From a bacterium (GTDB lineage: Bacteria > Actinomycetota > Acidimicrobiia > Acidimicrobiales > Bin134), in contig JAPOSH010000091.1 of the NCBI GenBank assembly GCA_026709815.1, positions 1-40,776 on the forward strand: DNA of 40,776 nucleotides, given 5' to 3'. The notes under the pieces are model-generated. The model saw nothing but the letters and a program-made list of their open reading frames with translations, made no database searches and was not told the DNA's origin. How positions within the stretch are numbered: the stretch's first letter is position 1; every line of letters begins with the position of its first letter. Shown one piece after another: positions 19,217-27,647 of this stretch. The position numbers and the translations under genes are program-made.

Positions 19217-19792
19217 CTAGATCTCGAGCAGCTCCAGCTCTTTGGCGCCCAAGGCGTCATTGATGAGCTGCTCATGATCGTGGGTTGTCCGATCGAGCTC
19301 TTTTTCGGCTCGGGCGGCTATGTCTTCTGATACATCGCCGCCTTTGCTGAGTTGATCGATCTCCTGGCGTCCGCTGCGGCGAGCACTGCGAACGGCTACC
19401 CGCCCATCTTCGGCCATCTGCTTGACCATTCTGACCAGCTCGCGCCGGCGTTCTTCGGTGAGCGGGGGGAAGGCGAGACGCACCACGCTGCCGTCATTGC
19501 TGGGGTTGATCCCCAGATCAGCTTGGACGATCGCCCGTTCGATCGCAGCGATAGCGCTCTTGTCGAACGGGGAGATAACGAGAAGCTGCGCTTCGGGCAC
19601 GCTGAAACTGGCCAGCTGTTGCAGCGGCAGCTCGGTCCCGTAGTAGTCCACGAGGAACCTCTCGAACAACGCCGGAGACGCTCGACCGGTTCTTACGGTG
19701 GCGAACTGCTGTCGAGTATGGCGGACCGCGGAGTCCATGCGCTCGCCGGCCTCGTCCAGAACCAAATCGGCCATTTCGTCGCCGGTGGTCAT
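19217..19792 (-). CDS. frr: Ribosome recycling factor
   Basis: RRF splits post-termination ribosomes together with EF-G. The sequence has the usual two-domain pattern: the three-helix bundle starts at LVLDEAGERMDSAVRHTRQQFATVRTGRASPALFERFLVDYYG, the beta domain contains LPLQQLASFSVPEAQLLVISPFDKSAI and GINPSNDGSVVRLAFPPLTEERRRELV, and a long C-terminal helix follows. Length is 191 aa. GGAGG lies upstream of ATG 19792; ATG 19774 (MADLVLDEA) is an alternative. It stands between pyrH and cdsA, the standard order. Confidence 0.97.
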   Translation of the reverse strand: MTTGDEMADLVLDEAGERMDSAVRHTRQQFATVRTGRASPALFERFLVDYYGTELPLQQLASFSVPEAQLLVISPFDKSAIAAIERAIVQADLGINPSNDGSVVRLAFPPLTEERRRELVRMVKQMAEDGRVAVRSARRSGRQEIDQLSKGGDVSEDIAARAEKELDRTTHDHEQLINDALGAKELELLEI

Positions 19793-19870
19793 CCCGCCCG
19801 CATCCTCCGGCGACGCGGCGACAGCATTTCCGAAGGAGCGGTCATGACTTCGAGGTCTTCGGGTAACTCT

Positions 19871-20611
19871 TCACGACACCAGAGTACCGATCTGCTGGCC
19901 GTCGAGTATGGCGCGCACATTTCCGGGCTTCATGAGATCGAAGACCACGATGGGCAGCTTGTTGTCCATGCACAAGGAGACGGCGGTGCTGTCCATGGCC
20001 CGCAAGCCCCGGGAGAGCACGTCCAAGTACTGCACCTCGGGGAGCTTCTCGGCGGTTGGATCGGTCCGCGGGTCGGCGGTGTAGACCCCGTCGGTGCCGC
20101 TGTGGGTTCCTTTGAGCAAGACCCCGGCCTCGATCTCCACGGCACGAAGCGCGGCCGCGGTGTCGGTGGTGAAGAATGGGTTGCCGGTTCCCGCGGCGAA
20201 GACCACGACCCGGCCTTTCTCCAGGTGGCGGATGGCCCGGCGCCGGATGTACGGCTCGGCCACTTGGGCCATGCCGATGGCCGTCTGCACCCGGGTGGGC
20301 TGGTTGAGTCGCTCCAGGGTGTCTTGAAGGGCAAGGGCGTTGATCACCGTGGCCAGCATCCCCATGTAGTCGGCTTGCGCCCGGTCCATTCCGGCGCCCG
20401 CCCCGGTCATCCCCCTCCAGATATTCCCACCGCCCACCACAACCGCGACGTCCACCTCGAACTCGGCCCTGACTCTGACGATCTCGTCGGCGATCTGTGC
20501 GGCGATCTGGCCGTCGATGCCATATCCGGCCTCTCCGGCAAAGGCCTCGCCGGAGAGCTTCAACACGATCCGGTCCCATCGGCCCGCTCGCCTGACGCCC
20601 TCTGCGATCAT
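19871..20611 (-). CDS. pyrH: Uridylate kinase
   Basis: PyrH phosphorylates UMP to UDP and is a hexameric amino-acid-kinase-fold enzyme regulated by GTP and UTP. The 246-aa product shows [13 protein letters not shown] at the N-terminus (phosphate-binding Lys), [13 protein letters not shown] (glycine-rich loop), [17 protein letters not shown], and [16 protein letters not shown] (nucleotide site). It lies 9 bases downstream of tsf, and about 80 bases upstream of frr, in the rpsB-tsf-pyrH-frr cluster. Confidence 0.97.
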   Translation of the reverse strand: MIAEGVRRAGRWDRIVLKLSGEAFAGEAGYGIDGQIAAQIADEIVRVRAEFEVDVAVVVGGGNIWRGMTGAGAGMDRAQADYMGMLATVINALALQDTLERLNQPTRVQTAIGMAQVAEPYIRRRAIRHLEKGRVVVFAAGTGNPFFTTDTAAALRAVEIEAGVLLKGTHSGTDGVYTADPRTDPTAEKLPEVQYLDVLSRGLRAMDSTAVSLCMDNKLPIVVFDLMKPGNVRAILDGQQIGTLVS

Positions 20612-20620
20612 TGGTCGGTG

Positions 20621-21412
20621 CTAACTGCCAATGGCCGCCAGCTCGAACCGAACGATTTCGCCGCTTCCCAACCGGGACTGCACCGTTTCCTTCTCTCCGA
20701 ACATGCCCTGCTCCAGCAACACCCGCTCGGCATACCAGGCCCGCAGCCGGCCGGTGACGATCTTGTCCCAGGCCTGTTCAGGCTTGCCCTCGGCCTTGGT
20801 CAGCTCCGTCAGCGCGATGCGCTCCCTCTCCACCTCGTCGGGATCGACCTCATCTCGGTGCAGCACCGAGGGTTTGGCGAAGGCGATGTGAAGGGCGATC
20901 TCGTGAGCCAGATCCTGGCTGACGCCGCGGGCCTCGACCACCACTGCGCTGGTGCCCCGCCCATCCTGGGTGTGGAGGTAGGTGTCAAGGATGCTGCCTT
21001 CGGATGCCTCGACCTTGACGACCTTGCCCAGCCGGACATTCTCCTTCTTAGCCAGACTTAGGTCTTCGATGGCCGCCTTGCGGGTTTCCACCGAGTCCTC
21101 GCCATCGGCCAGCACAAGCCGGGCCAACTCGTCGGCCAACGCGGTGAAGTCGTCTGCTTTGGCGGAGAAGTCGGTCTCGCAGCGCAGCTCCACGACCGCG
21201 GCGGCGTTGCCGCCCACCGCGAGGGCAACCGCTCCCTGATCGCTGGCCCGGTCGGCCCGAGCAGCCGCTTTGGCCATCCCCTTCTCCCGCAGCCACTGGG
21301 TCGCGGCCTCCATGTCGCCGTCATTGTCGGCCAGGGCGCGCTTGCAGTCCATCATGCCGGCGCCAGTGGCTTGGCGCAGCGCCTTGACGTCTTGGGCTGA
21401 AAAAGAACTCAC
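20621..21412 (-). CDS. tsf: Elongation factor Ts
   Basis: EF-Ts is the GDP-GTP exchange factor of EF-Tu. The N-terminal module [41 protein letters not shown] includes the TDFV-equivalent region that follows ([12 protein letters not shown]). The C-terminal end [18 protein letters not shown] is also typical. The track start at 21562 lies inside rpsB; the real start is GTG 21412, where GTGA overlaps the rpsB stop and GGAGGGG precedes it. The resulting 263 residues fit the shorter actinobacterial form. Confidence 0.97.
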   Translation of the reverse strand: MSSFSAQDVKALRQATGAGMMDCKRALADNDGDMEAATQWLREKGMAKAAARADRASDQGAVALAVGGNAAAVVELRCETDFSAKADDFTALADELARLVLADGEDSVETRKAAIEDLSLAKKENVRLGKVVKVEASEGSILDTYLHTQDGRGTSAVVVEARGVSQDLAHEIALHIAFAKPSVLHRDEVDPDEVERERIALTELTKAEGKPEQAWDKIVTGRLRAWYAERVLLEQGMFGEKETVQSRLGSGEIVRFELAAIGS

Positions 21413-22203
21413 GCCTGCCCCTCCGATTGCATTTGCCCGGCTCCAACGGCCGGCGCCGCTCTGTCGGCCGGCGGGGCTTCCCCAACCGCTTGGGGCTTGT
21501 TGGCGGCATTTCCCCGCGCCATGTAACGGCCCTCGAGAACAGCGTCGCTGACTATCCGGCACATCAGCTCGCCGGATCGGATGGCGTCGTCATTGCCGGG
21601 AATGACGTACTGGATGACATCAGGATCGCAGTTGGTATCCACCACGGCGATAACCGGCAGCTTCAGCTTGTTGGCTTCGGCCACCGCGATGTGCTCCTTT
21701 TTGGTGTCGAGCACGAATACCGCGTCCGGCGGCCGGGTCAGGTCGCGAATGCCGTTGAGGTTGCGCTCGAGCTTCGCCAACTCCCGAGAGATGAGGAGGG
21801 CTTCCTTCTTGGGCATGACGTCGAGTTCGCCCGAACTGCGCATCCGCTGGAACTCTTTCATTTTTCCCATGCGCTTGGAGATGGTTTCGAAGTTGGTCAG
21901 GAGACCGCCTAGCCATCGCTCGTTCACATAGGGCATTCCCACACGCTCCGCATAGCTCTGCACGCTGTCTTGAGCTTGCTTCTTGGTGCCCACGAAAAGC
22001 ACCTGGCCGCCTTTGGCCACCAGATCGCGGACAAAGCTGTAGGCCGACTCGATGCGGGACAGCGTCTGAGTCAGATCGATGATGTAGATGCCGTTTCGCT
22101 CTCCGAAGATGAAGCGCTGCATCTTCGGATTCCAGCGCCGGGTCTGGTGTCCGAAGTGGACTCCGGCATCGAGCAGCTGACGCATGGTGACGACTGGCGC
22201 CAT
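21409..22203 (-). CDS. rpsB: 30S ribosomal protein S2
   Basis: S2 is a late-binding 30S protein contacting helices 26 and 35-40 and helping S1 dock. The 264-aa chain starts [44 protein letters not shown], an unmistakable S2 N-terminus, and contains [12 protein letters not shown] and [27 protein letters not shown]. The C-terminal tail is Ala/Pro rich. It begins the rpsB-tsf operon after a 113-bp gap that holds a stem-loop. GGAGAGGAG stands upstream of ATG. Confidence 0.98.
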   Translation of the reverse strand: MAPVVTMRQLLDAGVHFGHQTRRWNPKMQRFIFGERNGIYIIDLTQTLSRIESAYSFVRDLVAKGGQVLFVGTKKQAQDSVQSYAERVGMPYVNERWLGGLLTNFETISKRMGKMKEFQRMRSSGELDVMPKKEALLISRELAKLERNLNGIRDLTRPPDAVFVLDTKKEHIAVAEANKLKLPVIAVVDTNCDPDVIQYVIPGNDDAIRSGELMCRIVSDAVLEGRYMARGNAANKPQAVGEAPPADRAAPAVGAGQMQSEGQA

Positions 22204-22286
22204 GGTGTTTCTCCTCTCCCAGCGGTTCAGCGAAACCCGAGGTCAGCACCGAATGGCGACCGTGGGATGCCCCGGGCGGTGATTGT

Positions 22287-22315
22287 CTTGGGCCAGAAGA
22301 GGTTTCTGGGCCAAG
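22287..22315 (-). terminator. Stem-loop between the LytM-like gene and rpsB
   Basis: Arms cttgggccagaa (22287-22298) and ttctgggccaag (22304-22315) pair at 11 of 12 positions around a five-base loop. It starts one base after the stop codon of the LytM-like gene in the sense of transcription and lies about 84 bases before rpsB. No U-tract follows. It may act as a rho-assisted or weak terminator, or as part of an rpsB leader structure. Confidence 0.5.
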
Positions 22316-22316
22316 A

Positions 22317-22877
22317 TCAACCATAGCCGGGGAAGCCGCCCGGGCCATAAGCCAAAGGCCCACTGCGGCCGGGATGGGGTACCAGTCGCACACGCCCGGC
22401 GTTCAAGACCCAGGCCGGGTCGAGATAGCGCGCTCCATCGCGGACGCTGAAGAAAAACCGCTCAGAGGTGGTGCCCAGCAGCTGTCCCGGCACCACCCAT
22501 TCACCCTCTTCGACGGCAAGCCAGCCCAAGTACCCGTAGGCAGTGCGCAGTCCGTCTCGGTGGAGCACGGTCACGAACCGGTTGTAGGCCACCGACCCGG
22601 CGAACACCACCTCGCCCTCAGCCGACGCCCTCGCCGGCAATCCCGGCTCGGTATCGTATTCCCAGCCCCGATTTCCCGGGGCGCCAATGTGCGACGGAGC
22701 TCGGAACCAGTCGATCACCGGGGCATCCACCGGGGTTCGGTACTCCGGAGGCGACGCCGGCGTGGCCTCCGGTTGAGCCGTCGGCGGCGGGGTCTCATGG
22801 GTTGGCTGCGCAGGTTGCAGCATCATCCAGGCCGATGCCGCCGCTGCGGCCAACACGCCGATTCGCATTCCCAGCAC
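22317..22877 (-). CDS. Exported LytM/M23-like protein lacking the zinc ligands
   Basis: The 186-aa product has a short N-terminal hydrophobic signal (RIGVLAAAAASAWMM), a Pro/Thr/Glu-rich linker, and a domain that aligns with LytM/M23 endopeptidases through GLPARASAEGEVVFAG, VTVLHRDGLRTAYGYLG, GEWVVPGQLLG and VRDGARYLDP. The metal ligands are gone: the usual HRGxD motif reads NRGWE, and HxHF before the VR strand reads RFFF. It is therefore probably not a hydrolase; degenerate LytM domains in EnvC and NlpD activate amidases instead. GGGGAGG five bases before GTG 22877 supports the start. An M23 gene upstream of rpsB is also found in mycobacteria (Rv2891 context), so the location is conserved though the active site is not. 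Confidence 0.8.
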   Translation of the reverse strand: MLGMRIGVLAAAAASAWMMLQPAQPTHETPPPTAQPEATPASPPEYRTPVDAPVIDWFRAPSHIGAPGNRGWEYDTEPGLPARASAEGEVVFAGSVAYNRFVTVLHRDGLRTAYGYLGWLAVEEGEWVVPGQLLGTTSERFFFSVRDGARYLDPAWVLNAGRVRLVPHPGRSGPLAYGPGGFPGYG

Positions 22878-22944
22878 GATGACCTCCCCGCGGTGTTCCG
22901 GAGTCGAGGGGAAGCCGAACCAGGCTACCGGGTTTCAGCGGCCG

Positions 22945-23895
22945 TCAAGCCCGCGGATGGTTCTCCTCTACCACTTTTCGGAGTCTGTCTCGGCTGACAT
23001 GGGTATAGATCTGCGTGGATCCCAGATCGGAATGGCCCAACAGCTCTTGCACCTGCCTGAGGTCGGCCCCTCCGTCGAGCAGGTGGGTGGCGAAGGTGTG
23101 GCGCAGTGCGTGGGGGTTGGTCCGGGTGCTGGCCCGGCGATTGACCAGCCGTCGAACCGCTTGGGTGTTCAACGGGCGCCCGTACAGGTTCACGAACAGA
23201 GCATCGCCGGCGGCGACCGGATCGGCCATCTCCGCCCTGCCGTCGTCTAGCCAATCGGCGACCGCAGCGGCCGCGGGCTCGCTCAACGGAACGATCCGCT
23301 CCTTGGCGCCCTTGCCTCGCACCAGCAGGCGCCGCCGCTCTATGTCGATGTCGCCGACTCTGATGGCGCATACTTCACCGACCCGAAGACCGCTGCCGTA
23401 CAGCAGTTCCAAAACCGCCTGGTCGCGCCGGCGCCGAGCGCCGCTGTCGTCGGCCACCGCGGGGCGGGGCTTGTCCAACAGCGTTTCCAGCTCATCAGAT
23501 CGCAGCACGCGAGGCAGGCGCCGCTCCTGCGTCGGGGTCACGGCACCGATCGTGGGGTCGGCGGCGACCCGGGCCGTGCGCTCCGCCCAGCGGAAATAGC
23601 GGCGCAGAGCAGATGCCTTTCGGGCTATCGTCTTGCGGGCATAACCCTGCGTGCTCAAGTGGGCCAGGTACCGCCGAACAGCCCGCAGATCGACATCGCA
23701 GGGGTCGATATCTCGAGCGGCGACCGAATCGACGTCTCGGGGAGCAAGATCTCGGTCAGCAACCGAATCAGGGACCGCTCGAGACGCAGCAAGCCACTCG
23801 GCAAATGCCTCTGCCTCGCGGCAATACATCGCCGCGGTGTCGGCGCGAACCGAAGCGACAGACGCCGCAAAGGCATCCAGATCCCACCCCATCAC
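22945..23895 (-). CDS. xerC: Tyrosine recombinase, XerC-like
   Basis: Xer recombinases resolve chromosome dimers at dif sites. The 316-aa protein has an N-terminal SAM-like DNA-binding domain (to about 115) and a catalytic domain with LLYGSGLRVGEVCAIRVGDID (Arg), LLVRGKGAKERIVPLS (Lys), HALRHTFATHLLDGGADLRQVQELLGHSDLGS (His, Arg, His) and QIYTHVSRDRL (nucleophile Tyr), so the active site is complete. An Asp-rich insert (VADRDLAPRDVDSVAARDID) lengthens the N-terminal domain. The start is GTG 23895 or ATG 23892. It follows dprA, the usual dprA-xerC neighbourhood in actinobacteria, which favours a housekeeping Xer role over a mobile element integrase. Confidence 0.92.
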   Translation of the reverse strand: MMGWDLDAFAASVASVRADTAAMYCREAEAFAEWLAASRAVPDSVADRDLAPRDVDSVAARDIDPCDVDLRAVRRYLAHLSTQGYARKTIARKASALRRYFRWAERTARVAADPTIGAVTPTQERRLPRVLRSDELETLLDKPRPAVADDSGARRRRDQAVLELLYGSGLRVGEVCAIRVGDIDIERRRLLVRGKGAKERIVPLSEPAAAAVADWLDDGRAEMADPVAAGDALFVNLYGRPLNTQAVRRLVNRRASTRTNPHALRHTFATHLLDGGADLRQVQELLGHSDLGSTQIYTHVSRDRLRKVVEENHPRA

Positions 23896-23923
23896 CCGTT
23901 GATTTTACCAGCGGTGCGTCGTC

Positions 23924-25075
23924 TCACCGGGTGATGCCCACTCGTTCGATCCAACGGCCCGAGACCGCCACCCAGCCCGCAACCCGCAGCTCTTCCACCG
24001 CCCTGGCCACCTCGGCCACGGCCAAACCGGTGCGGCCCTTGATCTGCTCGGCATCGGCAGGCTGCCAGCCCAGCGCATCCAGAACCTGCTGGCCGACGCA
24101 GTCCGGACACGAACGGGAGTCCACCGCAGCGGCCTGCGCGCCCGACATGCCCAAGGCCAACAGCACGTCGCCAACATCGCGGCAGGGGGCGCAGCCGTCG
24201 GCCAGCAGATCAATGCAGCCGTCTGACGCGGAGCTGCGAACCGGCCCGGGAACGGCCAACACCGGCCGTTCCCGGGCGGCGGCCTCGGCCACCGTGTGCA
24301 TGGATCCTCCAGAGGCGTGAGACTCCACCACCACCAGCACATCGGCGAGGGCGGCGATAATCCGATTGCGAGCCGGAAACCGCCACCGCTCGGGAGGAGC
24401 GCCCAAGGGCGCCTCTCCCAGCAGCACCCCCTTATCCGCCACTGCCCGCCACAGCGCTCGGTTGCGCTCGGGGTAGGGCTTGTCCAAGCCGTTGCCCACC
24501 ACGGCAATGGGCGGGGCGGCCCCTGCTTCCAGGGCGCCGGCGTGGGCGGCGGCGTCGATTCCCAAAGCCAGACCGGAGACCACGCCCACACCGGCCGAAG
24601 CCAGATCCCGGCCCAGCTCGAATGCCACATCACTGCCGTAGCGAGTGCATCGCCGAGTGCCGACGACGGCCACGCGAGGGCCTCTGACCACATGGGGATC
24701 TCCCCGGTGGAACACCACTGCGGGCGGATCCGTGTCGCAAGACAGTGCGGACAGGTATCCGGGGGTGCCCAGGGCCGCCACCCCCACACCGTGCTCGCGG
24801 TGCCGGGCCCACAGCCGAGCCACGTCGAGGTTTGCAGCGGTGCGGCGCCACTGCTCATACAGATCCTGCTTTCCGGCGACGCGCATCAGCTCGGGTGATG
24901 GTCGGCCCCTCAGGGCGGCCCAGACGGCAAAGGGGCGGCGGGCTGCGAGAAGCGCACGCAGCCGAGCCGGCCCCACTGCGGGCAAAGAGGCCAGCGCCAC
25001 CAGCCATGCCTCCACCGGCAGGCGTCCCTCTTGTTCGGCGAGGGTTTCAGCCCAGGGGGTGTCACCGACAGGCAT
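23924..25075 (-). CDS. dprA: DNA processing protein DprA
   Basis: DprA binds incoming single-stranded DNA and loads RecA during natural transformation; it is also widespread in bacteria not known to be competent. The protein has an N-terminal helical domain (LPAVGPARLRALLAAR), a Rossmann-type domain with VAVVGTRRCTRYG, VVSGLALGIDAAAHAGAL, VVGNGLDKPYPERN and FPARNRIIAALADVLVVVE, and a C-terminal winged-helix part (GRTGLAVAEVARAVEELRVAGWV). I prefer ATG 25075 over the track's GTG 25084 because GGAG lies eight bases before it. It overlaps the end of yifB by 14 bases, so the two are coupled. Confidence 0.95.
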   Translation of the reverse strand: MPVGDTPWAETLAEQEGRLPVEAWLVALASLPAVGPARLRALLAARRPFAVWAALRGRPSPELMRVAGKQDLYEQWRRTAANLDVARLWARHREHGVGVAALGTPGYLSALSCDTDPPAVVFHRGDPHVVRGPRVAVVGTRRCTRYGSDVAFELGRDLASAGVGVVSGLALGIDAAAHAGALEAGAAPPIAVVGNGLDKPYPERNRALWRAVADKGVLLGEAPLGAPPERWRFPARNRIIAALADVLVVVESHASGGSMHTVAEAAARERPVLAVPGPVRSSASDGCIDLLADGCAPCRDVGDVLLALGMSGAQAAAVDSRSCPDCVGQQVLDALGWQPADAEQIKGRTGLAVAEVARAVEELRVAGWVAVSGRWIERVGITR

Positions 25076-26621
25076 GGGCAACACTCCAGGGATCGTGAGC
25101 GACGGTCACCGGCTCGGTTCGCATGAACAGCGCCTGCGCGACGATGCCGCCGCTCAGCGGGGGCTGGTGGCCGGACAGGTCGGCCAGCGTGAGGGCCACC
25201 CGTCGCACCCGCTGAAACCCCCGAGCGGTGAGCCGGCCCTCCGCGATGGCTTGGCTGAACAGGTTTCTCGCCTTGGGGTCGAGCGGAGCGAACTTGTCGA
25301 GAGCGTCGTCGGGCAATTCGCTGTTGCAGACCACGCCCCGTTCAACAGCAGCCGCTCGGGCCTGCTCCACCCGGACTCTCACCTCAGCTGAGGATTCTCC
25401 CGACGGCGAGTCGAACAAGTCGCTGACTTCTGGGCGGCCGACATGGATTCTCAGGTCGAACCGGTCCAGCAGAGGCCCGCTCAACCGGCGGGCATAGCGC
25501 AACCGGGCCAAGGGGGTGCACCGGCACATGCCCGGCTGCCCCAACTCGCCGCACGGACACGGGTTCATAGCCCCCACCAGGAGGAATCGAGCGGGAAAGG
25601 ACGCCACAGCCGTGGCTCGGTTGACTCGGATCACCCCTTCTTCAAGAGGCTGGCGCAGCGCGTCCAAGGCCTGGGGGGCGAACTCCCCCATCTCGTCCAA
25701 AAACAGCACTCCGCCGTGGGCGCAGCTGACCGCTCCCGGCCTCAGCGCCCGACTCCCTCCGCCCACCAGAGCGATCATCGAGGCAGAGTGATGGGGCGCC
25801 TGCCACGGGGCTCGGCAGATCAACCCGGAGGAGGGCAGATCCAACCCGGCGGCGGAGTGCACCATGGTGGCCTCGATGGCGGTGGGCTCGTCCAACGGCG
25901 GCAGAAGACCGGGCAGCCTTCGAGCCAGCATGGTCTTGCCCGCCCCCGGAGGACCGATCATCAAGAGGTGATGCCCGCCCGCGGCGGCTACTTCCAAGCC
26001 CAAGCGAGCTATGTGCTGCCCCTTCACATCGGCCAGATCCAAGATCTTGGCTGTGGGGTCTGCCGACTCCGGCGACGGCGGCTCAGGCCAGGACTCCTCC
26101 CCCCGAAGCACAGAGACGAGCTCGCCGAGGGAGACTGGCGCTCGGACTGCAGGACCTCTGGCCAGGGCGGCCTCGGCTGCGCTCTCCGGGGCGACCACAA
26201 CCTCAGCCGCGTCCAGGCAGCGCACTTGGGGCAGCACTCCGGGAACGGCGCGCAGCCGTCCGTCGAGCCCCAGCTCGGCCAAGAACGCCATGCCCACGAG
26301 GTCTTCAGCCGGGAGCCGGCCGTCGGCCACCAGCACTCCCATGGCGATGGCCAGATCCAACCCCGGGCCTTCCTTGCGGATGCCAGAGGGGGCCAGGTTG
26401 ACGGTGATCCGCCCCGGCGGCCAATCGACGCCGCTGGAGAGCAGAGCGGCCCGAACCCGATCGCGGGCCTCTCGGCAAGCAGTGTCGGGCAGGCCCACCA
26501 CGGTGAAGGTGGGCAGGCCCGAGGAAACGTGGACCTCCACCGATACCGGATGTCCGGTGATGCCGGCCAGAACGGAGGCTGAGATGGTGGCAAGCACAGC
26601 TGGTGCTTTCTCGAGGATCAT
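25062..26621 (-). CDS. comM: YifB/ComM-family Mg-chelatase-like AAA+ ATPase
   Basis: ComM is a hexameric helicase that helps integrate transforming DNA by branch migration. The 519-aa protein has the N-terminal ChlI-like domain (VHVSSGLPTFTVVGLPDTACREARDRVRAAL and VNLAPSGIRKEGPGLDLAIA), a Walker A motif MIGPPGAGKTMLARRLPG (about 225), Walker B VLFLDEMGEF (about 305), and a segment with FLLVGAMNPCPCGELG and CRCTP that holds the family's cysteines. The C-terminal domain has LTARGFQRVRRVALTLADL. It runs directly into dprA. The exact start is uncertain: an internal GTG (VLATISASV) would shorten the N-terminus by eight residues. Confidence 0.95.
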   Translation of the reverse strand: MILEKAPAVLATISASVLAGITGHPVSVEVHVSSGLPTFTVVGLPDTACREARDRVRAALLSSGVDWPPGRITVNLAPSGIRKEGPGLDLAIAMGVLVADGRLPAEDLVGMAFLAELGLDGRLRAVPGVLPQVRCLDAAEVVVAPESAAEAALARGPAVRAPVSLGELVSVLRGEESWPEPPSPESADPTAKILDLADVKGQHIARLGLEVAAAGGHHLLMIGPPGAGKTMLARRLPGLLPPLDEPTAIEATMVHSAAGLDLPSSGLICRAPWQAPHHSASMIALVGGGSRALRPGAVSCAHGGVLFLDEMGEFAPQALDALRQPLEEGVIRVNRATAVASFPARFLLVGAMNPCPCGELGQPGMCRCTPLARLRYARRLSGPLLDRFDLRIHVGRPEVSDLFDSPSGESSAEVRVRVEQARAAAVERGVVCNSELPDDALDKFAPLDPKARNLFSQAIAEGRLTARGFQRVRRVALTLADLSGHQPPLSGGIVAQALFMRTEPVTVAHDPWSVAHACR

Positions 26622-26719
26622 TCCCCGTGCCGCAAAGGAGACCCGAAGCGCTGGTCACAAGCGTTTGCGAGACCCTACCCATTCACGGTGACAGTTGCTC
26701 CGCAGCCCCTCCAGGGCCC

Positions 26720-27088
26720 TCAAAGAACCTCGTTGACATAGCGGAGCACGGCGCTGACGTCGCCGGCGCTCAAGATCCCGCCGAAGCCCGGCATGCGGCC
26801 CCGACCTCCGGCCACAACGACGGCGGCGTCGGCTAGATCGGGGTACGCCCGCGAGAGACGGCCTTGATTCAACCGCGGGCCGTTGCCGGTCCCGCTGCCG
26901 TCGGCGTCATGGCAGGAAGAGCACCGGTCGGCGTAGACAGCCCGACCGGCCACCAAAACGGGATCAGGAGTCCCGCCGGGCCCTCCCTGGACTTCTGGAG
27001 GGGCACTCGAGGCGCACCCGGCGGCCCACACCAGGCAAACAGAGACGAGCACCGACCCCCAGGCGATCCCAGCTTCCCGAACTGCCAC
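26720..27088 (-). CDS. Small c-type cytochrome, probable lipoprotein
   Basis: The 122-aa product has a hydrophobic signal (WGSVLVSVCLVWAAG) ending in a lipobox-like AAGC with Cys25, a short Gly/Pro linker, then a monoheme cytochrome c domain: GRAVYADRCSSCHDADGSG contains the CxxCH heme motif, GPRLNQG follows, and GRMPGFGGILSAGDVSAVLRYV supplies the likely axial Met in MPGF. It should act outside the cytoplasmic membrane as an electron carrier, perhaps feeding the oxidase implied by SURF1; the partner is not in this window. The start is GTG 27088. The position between yraN and comM is not a known conserved context. Confidence 0.88.
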   Translation of the reverse strand: MAVREAGIAWGSVLVSVCLVWAAGCASSAPPEVQGGPGGTPDPVLVAGRAVYADRCSSCHDADGSGTGNGPRLNQGRLSRAYPDLADAAVVVAGGRGRMPGFGGILSAGDVSAVLRYVNEVL

Positions 27089-27108
27089 CGCAAAGACGAT
27101 AATCGGAC

Positions 27109-27219
27109 ATGGGCTTCGACCCCACGCGAAAGCATCGGCGCACCCGGTTCGACTACTGGTTCGTCGCCGCCGCTCTTCTGGTCTGCAGCGGGCTGATCCT
27201 ATGGGCGCTCCTGGGCTGA
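27109..27219 (+). CDS. 36-residue single-span membrane protein (hypothetical, not in the ORF track)
   Basis: An ATG at 27109 opens a 36-codon ORF ending TGA at 27217-27219. The product starts MGFDPTRKHRRTRFDYW, strongly basic, and continues with a hydrophobic span of about 19 residues (FVAAALLVCSGLILWALLG) reaching the C-terminus. That is the layout of a real small inner-membrane protein with its N-terminus inside. It sits in the gap between the divergent cytochrome gene (start 27088) and yraN. There is no clear ribosome binding site, so it may be leaderless. Function is unknown. I am fairly convinced by the composition, but not by any recognised family. Confidence 0.6.
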   Translation: MGFDPTRKHRRTRFDYWFVAAALLVCSGLILWALLG

Positions 27220-27272
27220 CTGCGCCCGAGTGGCATATGGCGGACCGGGAGCGGCGAACCCGCCGTATGCGG

Positions 27273-27617
27273 TTAGAACGCCGACTCGATGACCCGGAGT
27301 TCTCGACCCACTACCTCTGCCACATCGAACCGAAGCTGCACCGCTCCCCGGCGCTCCTGTTCCGAGAGCCAGAGGGCGGCCAGCCGGCGTATTCGCCGCT
27401 GCTTCTGCCAGCCGACGGCTTCGGCGGGCGTGCCGAAGGCCAGCGACGACCGGGTCTTGACCTCGCACACCGCAACCACCGGGCCGCGCCGCACGATCAC
27501 GTCCAACTCCCCGTGGCGACAACGCCAGTTGCGCTCTAGAACCTCAAAGCCGCGGCGGCGATACCACCGCACCACGCGGTCTTCTCCCCAACGGCCCAAG
27601 GCCTGCCTGTATGCCAT
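27273..27617 (-). CDS. yraN: YraN/UPF0102 family nuclease-like protein
   Basis: The 114-aa protein matches the UPF0102 family, a small restriction-endonuclease-like fold of unknown exact role. It has LGRWGEDRVVRWYRRRGFEVLERNWRC at the N-terminus and the PD-(D/E)xK-like core GELDVIVRRGPVVAVCEVKTRSS, with the Asp, Glu and Lys expected for metal-dependent cleavage. The C-terminus has LRFDVAEVV. In many actinobacteria yraN lies between rnhB and comM; here it follows rplS directly, and rnhB is absent. Confidence 0.93.
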   Translation of the reverse strand: MAYRQALGRWGEDRVVRWYRRRGFEVLERNWRCRHGELDVIVRRGPVVAVCEVKTRSSLAFGTPAEAVGWQKQRRIRRLAALWLSEQERRGAVQLRFDVAEVVGRELRVIESAF

Positions 27618-27647
27618 CGCCCCACCATAAGCAGGGGGAGCGACAAT

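Noticed and set aside
19352-21061. 569-aa plus-strand ORF opposite frr, pyrH and tsf
   Set aside because: It spans three certain minus-strand genes and their gaps, and its product has no recognisable domain.
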